Source: UBA3839 sp902776985 (GTDB lineage Bacteria; Bacteroidota; Bacteroidia; Bacteroidales; Bacteroidaceae). Taken from it: a stretch of DNA of 32,709 nt. Below, one piece after another: positions 1 to 7,102 of the stretch (position 1 is the first letter of the stretch; each line of letters begins with the position of its first letter). The position numbers and the translations under genes were made by a program. The notes beneath the pieces are model-generated. The model saw only the letters and a list, made by a program, of their open reading frames with translations, did no database searches and was not told the origin of the DNA. The stretch is taken from positions 1 to 32,709 of the forward strand of contig CACYSD010000025.1 of assembly GCA_902776985.1 (NCBI GenBank). Reading direction: 5' to 3'.

Positions 1-150
1 TATTTGAGTTTTATCGGCCGCTTTTAGTTTTCTGTGGTGTCTTTTTGCCATCTTTTTCGGTTACAATGCTCGCATTGCGCTCTCAAAAGCTGACAAAAGA
101 CCACTTACATAAAATCAAAAATCGTCTCGACATAATTTATAGAACCTACC
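1..150. repeat. MITE-like repeat, copy 1 (left end outside window)
   Basis: Bases 1-57 are identical to 350-406 and bases 119-150 are identical to 407-438. Here the two blocks are separated by about 61 extra bases (58-118); in copy 2 they abut. The right end is the inverted-repeat terminus TAGAACCTACC (140-150). The left terminus lies before base 1. No transposase is encoded. This is either the longer parental form of the element or a copy that has gained an insert. Confidence 0.75.
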
Positions 151-166
151 ATAACTTTCTGTTTAC

Positions 167-197
167 AAAGATATAGTATATCATACCATATATCTTT
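167..197. other. AT-rich hairpin between the two repeat copies
   Basis: AAAGATATA (167-175) pairs with TATATCTTT (189-197), with an inner GTAT/ATAC pairing. It could be a weak bidirectional terminator or a scar between repeat copies. No function is proven. Confidence 0.35.
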
Positions 198-249
198 ACG
201 ATTCGTTATTATTACTTTCAATTATGATACATTGGACGAATAAACACAG

Positions 250-281
250 AAAAAAAGGACTCAGGGAATCTCCTGAGTCCT
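250..281 (-). terminator. Intrinsic terminator of the 442-957 transcript
   Basis: AGGACTCAGG (256-265) and CCTGAGTCCT (272-281) form a perfect 10-bp stem with a 6-nt loop. Read on the minus strand, the stem is followed by a run of U (A-tract at 250-256 on the plus strand). It would end transcripts coming from the minus-strand genes at 442-4413. Confidence 0.8.
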
Positions 282-307
282 ATAAAATTAAATATGTATT
301 GATTATT

Positions 308-438
308 GGTAGGTTCTAAAAATTCTGTTTTTAGTTTCCCTACCCAATGTATTTGAGTTTTATCGGCCGCTTTTAGTTTTCTGTGGTGTCTTTTTGCCAT
401 CTTTTTAAATCGTCTCGACATAATTTATAGAACCTACC
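308..438. repeat. MITE-like repeat, copy 2 (complete, 131 bp)
   Basis: The element is bounded by a perfect 11-bp terminal inverted repeat, GGTAGGTTCTA (308-318) and TAGAACCTACC (428-438). The flanks share a TATT (304-307 and 439-442) that could be a target duplication, although it is AT-rich. The first 26 bases match the hairpin at 11485-11510. A minus-strand reading frame crosses the element but looks incidental. It lies between the stop codon of the 442-957 gene and its terminator. Confidence 0.75.
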
Positions 439-441
439 TAT

Positions 442-957
442 TTAGAATTTAACTACTCTTTCCGCAGCACCGAATGAACAGAATCGAGCTGTTGCATTTG
501 TAACTTGCAAGAGAGCCATATTATTATCATCAGCTTTATACATTGATTTAAGTCCCGGATTACGGTTTAGGAACTCTTCCTTAAGAGCAACAGACTCAGT
601 ATTTACAAGAGTGCCGCTCAAACGCATCCATTCACTTCCAGATGGTTTCATAGCACAAATCTCAAATTTTGGATTTGCTGCAATTTGCTTATAAACATCC
701 TTGACTTTGCCGGTCATGATATAGAACTTGCCGTCAATAATCTCGGATACTCCAAATGGACGTACACGCGGTTGGTCAACATCAACAGTTGCGATGAAGA
801 ATGCACCACATTCTTTTAGGTATTCCTGTACTTCTTTCATGTTTTCTTCGGTATTTGTAGTTTCACAATTTGGTTCATCAACAGGTTCACTGCTTGTAAA
901 CGCAGTCAATCCAAAGAACAATGTCAATAAGAATAATGTAAATGCAGATTTTTTCAT
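442..957 (-). CDS. Exported pyridoxamine 5'-phosphate oxidase-like (flavin split-barrel) protein
   Basis: The 171-residue protein has an N-terminal hydrophobic segment after MKK (residues about 5-20, ending near TAFTSS) that looks like a Sec signal peptide, with no lipobox cysteine. Residues from about 40 onward resemble the small FMN-binding split-barrel family: a predicted helix, then the IATVDVDQPRVRPFGV and GKFYIMTGK strands, then a WMRLSG strand. This family binds FMN, F420 or heme and is usually cytoplasmic, so the signal peptide is unusual. Met-40 would give a leaderless version, but the signal segment is continuous with it. The gene starts 17 bases after the S41-like gene and is probably co-transcribed with it. 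Its substrate is unknown. Confidence 0.75.
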   Translation of the reverse strand: MKKSAFTLFLLTLFFGLTAFTSSEPVDEPNCETTNTEENMKEVQEYLKECGAFFIATVDVDQPRVRPFGVSEIIDGKFYIMTGKVKDVYKQIAANPKFEICAMKPSGSEWMRLSGTLVNTESVALKEEFLNRNPGLKSMYKADDNNMALLQVTNATARFCSFGAAERVVKF

Positions 958-974
958 AATGTAAAGTCTATTAT

Positions 975-2252
975 TTATTCTTCACCATTCATTAATATAT
1001 ATCTAAGGATTACTTCCCTTACATCACCATAGGGATAAAGATGAACATATTCAAATTCATCCAGATCAATATCAGGAGTAATACCAGACGCATAGTCATA
1101 ATCCAAATTTGCATCAGCTACATAACAAACAGCCGGATTGATTGTGGTATAGTAGTCAGGAGCATTTATAGCTTCAGTCATAACTATCTGTCCTGCCGTC
1201 GATGTACCGACAGTAGTTATATAACCATTATTGTTATCTGCAGCCTTCAAAGCTCGTATTAACCATTCTGCAGGTCCACAAGTATAGTTGGATGTAACGA
1301 TATATATATTTCCAAGATGAAGCCTATTTGACAATAATTGCGTATTGAATTTAATCTGGCTATTCTCCTCACTACGGCTATCACGATATATGGTATTTGC
1401 AAAAACAAGTTCAGGATTAGAACTATTGAGCAAATAAGAACCCAAATTGACAGCAGACTCCAATGTACCATCATTGCAAAGGCGTAGGTCAAGAACAAGA
1501 ATATCGGGATACATATCCCTGACAGAAGATATCAGGTTATCGAGTTCGGAAGAAGTAAAATCGAGTTTGTTGCACTGAAGATACACCAGAGGGTCTCCAT
1601 CAATTGTAGTATGAAAAGCAAGGTTGGCAATTGAGGCATCGGCAATTCGCTCAGAGCGTTCCAGTTGGATTGTATCGTTTGATTCCCAGATAAGTTCTTC
1701 CTTAGCGGCATCTACACCAAGCACACTTCTAACAATGGTTCGAGCCTTTCCGTTCTCCAGATAGGAGACATTTGAAGAAGAAATTCGGTTTCCGTCAACC
1801 ACTCCTATAAAATCACCGCGATGTAATCCTGCTCTTGAGGCAGGGCTATTTGGCATTACTGTGATAACACGCGCATATTGGCGGCTGGTTGCACCTGTTG
1901 GGTCAGTCATCAAAGCGAAGTCTAATCCATAGGAATCGATATGGTTGAAGTGTCCTCTCTGATGGTGATCTTCCTCTATTGTATCAATCTCACACCAAGA
2001 GAAACTGTCTGTGATAGGTGCGAAAGCAGTGAGCTTGGCAAAGAATGTAGCAGGAGCAGCAAAATAGTCTTTCCAGGCAATTTTCTCTTCTTTGATACTG
2101 TCGCCCCATAGATAATGCGTCTGCATCACCTCCATCATCCAGTGATCACGTGCAGTCTTCTGCTCGTACTGATATGTACGGTCTTCACCACACGAAACCA
2201 CAAAAATGGTCAATATCGCAATTACTATGGAACGACTCATAATTCTACACAT
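975..2252 (-). CDS. S41 (C-terminal processing peptidase) family lipoprotein, probably catalytically inactive
   Basis: The 425-residue protein has a short hydrophobic leader ending in the lipobox FVVSC (Cys-21); starting at Met-5 (base 2240) is equally plausible. A PDZ-like segment lies at about residues 115-190 (PNSPASRAGLHRGDFIGVVDG), followed by an S41 fold (DILVLDLRLC...YIVTSNYTCGPAEWLI...VGTSTAGQIV). In active S41 enzymes the corresponding stretches read T-C-S-A-S-E and G-K. Here the serine position is Gly-326 (TCGPAE) and the lysine position is Gln-355 (TAGQ), so the Ser/Lys dyad is absent. A role as a periplasmic binding or scaffold protein at the outer membrane is inferred. It lies 25 bases downstream of the barrel gene, in the same direction. 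Confidence 0.8.
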   Translation of the reverse strand: MCRIMSRSIVIAILTIFVVSCGEDRTYQYEQKTARDHWMMEVMQTHYLWGDSIKEEKIAWKDYFAAPATFFAKLTAFAPITDSFSWCEIDTIEEDHHQRGHFNHIDSYGLDFALMTDPTGATSRQYARVITVMPNSPASRAGLHRGDFIGVVDGNRISSSNVSYLENGKARTIVRSVLGVDAAKEELIWESNDTIQLERSERIADASIANLAFHTTIDGDPLVYLQCNKLDFTSSELDNLISSVRDMYPDILVLDLRLCNDGTLESAVNLGSYLLNSSNPELVFANTIYRDSRSEENSQIKFNTQLLSNRLHLGNIYIVTSNYTCGPAEWLIRALKAADNNNGYITTVGTSTAGQIVMTEAINAPDYYTTINPAVCYVADANLDYDYASGITPDIDLDEFEYVHLYPYGDVREVILRYILMNGEE

Positions 2253-2277
2253 TTAATACTGCCTTCGGTACTATCCC

Positions 2278-2757
2278 TTAAAAATAGTAGCCCAACCCGA
2301 TTTTAAGACCTACTTTGCTGTTATGAGAGAAATCAGAAAGACTCATGTCAAAGTATGCAACGGGTTCGATAGTCAGATGCTTGTTGACAAAGAAACAATA
2401 TCCAACCTCTGGAGTGAGTTGGAAGTCATTGTGTCCCTTGTATTCATGCAACAGACGTACGCCAGCTCCGAGAAATAGTCCGTTCTGCTCGATGTAATAA
2501 CGGCCTTTAGCACCGACATATACTTGCTGAACATTGCTGTTACGATAGTCGAATCCAACTTCTGCCAACGCCATCCAGTCATCATTAAGGAAGTAACCAG
2601 CCTCTGCGCTGAAGCCTAATGCAAACTTTGTGTAATCACTATACGACAGACCTGCACTCGCAAGAGATGCATTGACGTATTTCTTTCCTTTCTCAAACTG
2701 AGCCTGTGCACTCAGTGATGCAACAAGCATCGTGAAGATTAATAGAGTTTTTTTCAT
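2278..2757 (-). CDS. Small outer-membrane beta-barrel protein
   Basis: The 159-residue protein starts with a clear signal peptide (MKKTLLIFTMLVASLSAQAQ, cleavage after the second AQA). The mature part is made of alternating amphipathic strands and ends in a C-terminal strand finishing YYF, the aromatic terminus recognised by the BAM complex. The size fits an 8-strand barrel of the OmpA/OmpW/porin-family type. No ligand can be assigned. Its ATG overlaps the TGA of the upstream small membrane gene (ATGA), which implies translational coupling to the cstA-type gene. Confidence 0.75.
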   Translation of the reverse strand: MKKTLLIFTMLVASLSAQAQFEKGKKYVNASLASAGLSYSDYTKFALGFSAEAGYFLNDDWMALAEVGFDYRNSNVQQVYVGAKGRYYIEQNGLFLGAGVRLLHEYKGHNDFQLTPEVGYCFFVNKHLTIEPVAYFDMSLSDFSHNSKVGLKIGLGYYF

Positions 2758-2945
2758 TTTTCACCTTCCATTTTCTCCTTAGCCCTCAATGACCAGTAGA
2801 GCGCGGAGATTATTACTACATATATTATAAGATTTGCAAGATTTTCCCTCCATGCATTATAGCTGATGCCATAGTACACATAGAATGCTATTCCGACAAG
2901 CAGCAACAGGATGGGAAGATATTTAGACCGTGGTATTTTCTTCAT
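2754..2945 (-). CDS. Small two-helix membrane protein downstream of the cstA-type gene
   Basis: The start is Met at 2943-2945, giving 63 residues. It lies a single base after the stop of the transporter gene; a longer frame reaching 2999 would overlap that gene and is unlikely. Residues about 8-27 (YLPILLLLVGIAFYVYYGI) and about 36-53 (NLIIYVVIISALYWSLRA) are hydrophobic, and the tail is charged (KEKMEGEK). Enterobacterial cstA is also followed by a small gene (ybdD), but no similarity to YbdD is evident. An accessory role for the transporter is inferred only from position. Confidence 0.65.
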   Translation of the reverse strand: MKKIPRSKYLPILLLLVGIAFYVYYGISYNAWRENLANLIIYVVIISALYWSLRAKEKMEGEK

Positions 2946-2946
2946 A

Positions 2947-4413
2947 CTATTTAATCTGCAATTTATTCTTGAAACGGATAAAGCAAACGAGACAAGCAAT
3001 TGTTGTCAATCCTCCAATAGTGTATGATATCCATGGAAGCAGTCCGAATCCCTCATTTGGTGCCACGAATATGTAAGACGAACATACCATAGTCATCCAA
3101 AGAGCAGGAACAAGAGGTATATAGAAATTACGTCTATTACGAGCCATCCATACTGTAACCGCCCATAAAGTGAAGACAGCCAAAGTCTGATTTACCCATC
3201 CGAAATAGCGCCACAGGATGTCGAAATTTACAAACAGCAAAATAAAAGCAATAAGGAAAAGAGGTACTGAGAGTATCAGACGCTTATAGATTTTATTTTG
3301 TTTGTAATGCATGAAGTCCGCAGCAATAATACGTGCACTACGGAATGCTGTATCTCCTGAGGTTATTGGTGCTGCAACCACACCGAGGATTGCAAGGATA
3401 CCTCCAACCCTGCCCAACCAAGTATTACAGATAAGGTTTACGAGATGTGCAGGATTCATCTTTCCCGTTTCAGGATCTATCATTGCATTCATCAATTTCT
3501 CGTATGGAGTATTACCGTCAACATCCAGTGATGTGGCAAATTTAATAGCAGCTGCAGCCCAGATAAGCGCAACAACACCTTCAGTAATCATAGATCCATA
3601 GAACACAGGACGTCCCCATTTCTCGTTCTGCATACAACGTGCCATCATAGGACTCTGAGTAGCATGGAAACCACTTACTGCTCCGCATGCTATCGTTATG
3701 AACAGTCCAGGGAAGAGAGGAATCTGTGATGTAGGATGATGATTAGCAAAAGCATCCGTAATCTCAGGTATCTCGCCTCCATTAGTGAATATGCCAAAGC
3801 CTACTCCTAAAGCCATAATTAAAAGAGCCACTCCAAAAACAGGATATATGCGCCCAATGATTTTGTCTACAGGAAGAAGGGTTGCCATCACATAATAAAC
3901 AAAAATCAGAATATACCAGAATGTCGGTGAACCGAAAAAGCCCCATTCATGTGTCTGAGCCGAAAGCAAATCTCCAGGAGTCTTTACAAACACCGTTCCT
4001 ACAAGAATCATAAGGAAGAGGGAGAAAGCACGCATACCTATACGTGCCACACTACCCATCTCGTCTCCTACCAGTTCCGGAAGGCTTTTACCATCCTTAC
4101 GAAGTGAAATCATACCAGAAAGATAGTCATGAACTGCTCCTCCGAAAATGCAACCAAGTACAATCCAGAAGAATGCAGCAGGACCGAACAGAATACCTTG
4201 GATTGCACCAAAAACCGGACCTGTTCCTGCAATATTCAGAAATTGAATGAGGAACACTTTCCAAGTAGGCATAGGCATATAGTCTACACCATCCTGTTTG
4301 GTGAAGCAGGGAGTCTTTCGACGAGGGTCTGAACCAAAAGCTCGTTCTACTATCGTGCCATAGAGGACATAGCCTAAAACCAATAGTATAAGCGATACTA
4401 CAAATGTTGTCAT
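2947..4413 (-). CDS. cstA: CstA-family carbon starvation / pyruvate transporter
   Basis: The 488-residue polytopic protein has the family signatures: an N-terminal segment GSDPRRKTPCFTKQDGVDYMP, the FLNIAGTGPVFGAIQGILFGP region, and GAVSGFHATQSPMMARCMQNE. This is the shorter CstA type common in Bacteroidota; the E. coli protein is about 700 residues. CstA proteins import pyruvate or peptides, and which applies here cannot be told from sequence. It is the first gene of a tightly spaced minus-strand series (small membrane protein, barrel, S41-like lipoprotein, flavin-barrel protein). A promoter (-7 TAATTTTG, minus strand) lies about 50 bases upstream. Confidence 0.9.
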   Translation of the reverse strand: MTTFVVSLILLVLGYVLYGTIVERAFGSDPRRKTPCFTKQDGVDYMPMPTWKVFLIQFLNIAGTGPVFGAIQGILFGPAAFFWIVLGCIFGGAVHDYLSGMISLRKDGKSLPELVGDEMGSVARIGMRAFSLFLMILVGTVFVKTPGDLLSAQTHEWGFFGSPTFWYILIFVYYVMATLLPVDKIIGRIYPVFGVALLIMALGVGFGIFTNGGEIPEITDAFANHHPTSQIPLFPGLFITIACGAVSGFHATQSPMMARCMQNEKWGRPVFYGSMITEGVVALIWAAAAIKFATSLDVDGNTPYEKLMNAMIDPETGKMNPAHLVNLICNTWLGRVGGILAILGVVAAPITSGDTAFRSARIIAADFMHYKQNKIYKRLILSVPLFLIAFILLFVNFDILWRYFGWVNQTLAVFTLWAVTVWMARNRRNFYIPLVPALWMTMVCSSYIFVAPNEGFGLLPWISYTIGGLTTIACLVCFIRFKNKLQIK

Positions 4414-4464
4414 TTGATATATTTAGTATTAACGGTATAAACAGCTTTTAACACAAAAACAGTG

Positions 4465-4472
4465 CAAAATTA
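4465..4472 (-). promoter_or_regulatory. -7 element of the cstA promoter
   Basis: The minus strand reads TAATTTTG followed by CAC, matching the Bacteroidota consensus TAnnTTTG. A good -33 TTTG is not visible at the usual distance. It is interlocked with the plus-strand promoter at 4486-4493. Confidence 0.65.
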
Positions 4473-4485
4473 TAGTTTTTTTTAC

Positions 4486-4493
4486 TAACTTTG
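4486..4493 (+). promoter_or_regulatory. -7 element of the GHL10 promoter
   Basis: TAACTTTG followed by CAC matches TAnnTTTG and lies about 90 bases before the ATG at 4584. Together with the opposing element it forms the inverted repeat GTGCAAA (4462-4468) / TTTGCAC (4490-4496). Confidence 0.7.
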
Positions 4494-4583
4494 CACCTAA
4501 ATCATAAAGAAATGCAAGAGAAGTGCACTTTTTTATGACAAAATAACATTTTTACTACAAATCCATCCTTGACAACCAGAATA

Positions 4584-6164
4584 ATGAAGGTCGTTCGATT
4601 ATATACATTCATTTTAGCACTAACCATCTCATTTTGCGGAATACTCACCGCTGCAGCACAGACATTGCCTTGGAATACCGTGTATTTGCCAAAAACTGAA
4701 CTGAGAGCAGTGTGGCTCACGACCATCAAGAATCTCGACTGGCCAAAAACCAGAGCCACAAGCAGAAACACAATTGAAAGACAGAAGCAGGAACTCCGTA
4801 ACATCCTTGACAAACTTTGCCAAGCAAATATCAACACCGTTATTTTTCAGACTCGAATCCGTGGGTCTGTCATTTATCCATCCAGTATAGAGCCTTGGGA
4901 CGAATGTCTTACAGGAAAGCCTGGTATGAATCCTGGCTATGATCCGCTTGCCTTTGCAATAGACGAATGTCATAAACGTGGCATGGAACTTCATGCATGG
5001 TTGGTAGCAATTCCTCTGGGTGACACAAACCGTCAGCGTGCATTGGGCTCGTCATCAATTATCAGGAAACGTCCTCAGCTTTGCCGTCTCGCAAAGGGTG
5101 AATACTTCATGATTCCTTCTTCGCCTGGAACAGCAGACTACATTGCCTCCATTTGCAAGGAAATTGTCACGAAATACGATGTTGACGGAATTTCCTTGGA
5201 TTACATCCGCTATCCGGAGAAGATTTACAATTTCCGGGACAGTGGGACCAATTCTGAGAAACGTGCCTTTATCACAAGAATCGTAAAAGCCGTACACGAT
5301 ACAGTCAAGAAAATCAAGCCATGGGTTAAGTTATCGAGTTCACCCATTGGCAAATACAACAATCTCAGCCGTTATAGTGCTGGAGGATGGGACTGCTTTA
5401 ACGCTGTTTACCAGGAACCGCAGGAATGGCTTAGACTTAACTTGCAGGACATGCTCTTTCCGATGATGTACTTCCAGGGGGACAACTTCTACCCTTTCCT
5501 TTTCGACTGGAAAGAGAACTCATACAACCACCCTGTTGCTCCGGGATTAGGAATCTATTTCCTTGACCGGCGCGAGGAAAATTGGCACATCAACGACATT
5601 AGGGCACAGATCCACACATCTCGCAAAAGCGGCATAGGTGGAGTAGCAATGTTCCGTTCGGATTTCCTCACTCGCAACAACCAGGGACTGTACGACTGTT
5701 GCCAACAGGAATTTTTCAGCAGTCCTGCTCTCACACCGAGAATGATTTGGGTAGACGACACCATTTGTCCCGCTTCTCCGTCAAGCCTCACTCTCAACGA
5801 TAATGTTCTGACTTGGAACGAACCAATGGCTTCGGATGAACCTACATATATATATTATAATGTGTATGGCGACAACATATATCCAGTTGATACAAACAAA
5901 GGAGCAAACCTCGTAAGGGTAAGAGTTACCGGAAACACATACACCATCCAGGGTAAGAATGAATTCAGAAAATACTACGCCATAACATCGTGTGATCGCT
6001 ACGGCAACGAAAGCGCTCCTATTCAGTTGCAGGATATCAGCAACCTACCGCCTTCGATCAATGCATGGAACCCAACATCACGAATTGGTGTCAACGGCAC
6101 ACGTGTTGACGACCGCATGCATTCACGCAAGCATTCAAAACGATCCAAGCATCGCAGGACATAG
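4584..6164 (+). CDS. GHL10-family (DUF187) glycosyl hydrolase, exported
   Basis: ATG at 4584 is preferred over the in-frame TTG at 4569 because it directly precedes a signal peptide (MKVVRLYTF..., cleavage near ILTAAAQ); this gives 526 residues. Residues about 38-345 match the glycosidase-like GHL10 TIM barrel: ELRAVWLTTIKNLDWP at the start, NTVIFQTRIRG, a DGISLDYIRYPE strand with the likely acidic residue (Asp about 206), and LFPMMYFQGDNFYP. The last ~130 residues resemble an FN3-like module (LTLNDNVLTWNEP). Substrate unknown; peptidoglycan or periplasmic glycans are possible. The basic, histidine-rich C-terminus (RKHSKRSKHRRT) lies inside a 142-bp tail-to-tail overlap with the ATP-grasp gene. 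Confidence 0.85.
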   Translation: MKVVRLYTFILALTISFCGILTAAAQTLPWNTVYLPKTELRAVWLTTIKNLDWPKTRATSRNTIERQKQELRNILDKLCQANINTVIFQTRIRGSVIYPSSIEPWDECLTGKPGMNPGYDPLAFAIDECHKRGMELHAWLVAIPLGDTNRQRALGSSSIIRKRPQLCRLAKGEYFMIPSSPGTADYIASICKEIVTKYDVDGISLDYIRYPEKIYNFRDSGTNSEKRAFITRIVKAVHDTVKKIKPWVKLSSSPIGKYNNLSRYSAGGWDCFNAVYQEPQEWLRLNLQDMLFPMMYFQGDNFYPFLFDWKENSYNHPVAPGLGIYFLDRREENWHINDIRAQIHTSRKSGIGGVAMFRSDFLTRNNQGLYDCCQQEFFSSPALTPRMIWVDDTICPASPSSLTLNDNVLTWNEPMASDEPTYIYYNVYGDNIYPVDTNKGANLVRVRVTGNTYTIQGKNEFRKYYAITSCDRYGNESAPIQLQDISNLPPSINAWNPTSRIGVNGTRVDDRMHSRKHSKRSKHRRT

Positions 6165-7102
6165 TCTTTTGTGGCAGGAGTCGAACCTAGCAGTCTCTCT
6201 TTCAAGGCGGAAAAGAAACGCCTGTCGTCAATCTTCTTCCAGAGCATGAGTGCAAGTATGCCCATATTCAGACGCATATTGATTTCCACACATGGATGGA
6301 TCGCAATCACATTGTCAATCTTCACAGCCATCATGTCTATACCAAGGAATCCACGATATTTATCTCCAATCTGCTTCTGCAGCAAAGCAAGATGAGCATC
6401 ACGCAACGATTCCAACGAACACCCGACTAGTGAATCAATCTCATTGGTAATCTCTTCCTGTGAAGCAACGAGGTTGTAGCCATACTTTCCCTCAAGCGAA
6501 GAAGAGAAGAGCGAATAGCCAAGAAAAGTGACCTGACCTTCTTCTACCTTGAACTCAAGCGCAAAATCAAGCATTTTCTCGTAATATATATCCACAAGCA
6601 CTCCACCCTGTTTCTTTGCAATACTCTTGATGCGGTTACACACATCATCGTCCCATTGCCTTACCACCACAATTCCCCTTCCACTACTCGACCATGGTGA
6701 CTTAACGACATAGCATTGGCTATGTCTTTTCATCTCTCCTATGACATCATCAATCTTATCCAAACTGACAAAACGCATATCCTGCCCCACCAGTTCAGGC
6801 ATATCATGATATTGCTGTAAAAAAAGTCTGATATAATCCGCTGCAAATTCCCTGCTTGAGAACCATCGCCATCTGTCAAGTTCTGCATCTGTTGGCAATA
6901 ATAACGAATCCACGCCATGCTGAAGGAAGTAAGACTTTGCAGCTTTGCTCCATCCCCATGGCTGTGGACGGTCAGAACCATCATCCCACACATAGGCAAT
7001 CATAGCCAAGTCACTCTCCATCTGCTGAATATGACGCGGAGGGAAGTATGGCATGCAATCAGCAGCCAAAGCCATATCGTTGGATAAATTGCAAAGAAGC
7101 AT
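6023..7102 (-). CDS. ATP-grasp-like protein of unknown substrate
   Basis: The 359-residue protein was recognised from an ATP-grasp-like centre: a lysine strand and glycine loop YVVKSPWSSSGRGIVVV (about 131-147), an acidic hinge region (YYEKMLDFALEF, about 173-184), and metal-binding-type residues in GIDMMAV (Asp-256) and HPCVEINMRLNMG (Glu-273, Asn-275, Arg-277). The N-terminus MLLCNLSNDMALA lacks a signal peptide, so the protein should be cytoplasmic. ATP-grasp enzymes join a carboxylate to an amine or thiol through an acyl phosphate; the partners here are unknown. The ATG directly abuts the stop of the lipid-kinase gene (7103), so the two are an operon. Its last ~47 codons overlap the 3' end of the GHL10 gene on the opposite strand. 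Confidence 0.75.
   Translation of the reverse strand: MLLCNLSNDMALAADCMPYFPPRHIQQMESDLAMIAYVWDDGSDRPQPWGWSKAAKSYFLQHGVDSLLLPTDAELDRWRWFSSREFAADYIRLFLQQYHDMPELVGQDMRFVSLDKIDDVIGEMKRHSQCYVVKSPWSSSGRGIVVVRQWDDDVCNRIKSIAKKQGGVLVDIYYEKMLDFALEFKVEEGQVTFLGYSLFSSSLEGKYGYNLVASQEEITNEIDSLVGCSLESLRDAHLALLQKQIGDKYRGFLGIDMMAVKIDNVIAIHPCVEINMRLNMGILALMLWKKIDDRRFFSALKERLLGSTPATKDYVLRCLDRFECLRECMRSSTRVPLTPIRDVGFHALIEGGRLLISCN

Noticed and set aside
218..421. 67-codon minus-strand frame inside the repeat element
   Set aside because: It crosses the element and its flank; in copy 1 the same frame is broken by the extra bases, so it is probably incidental.
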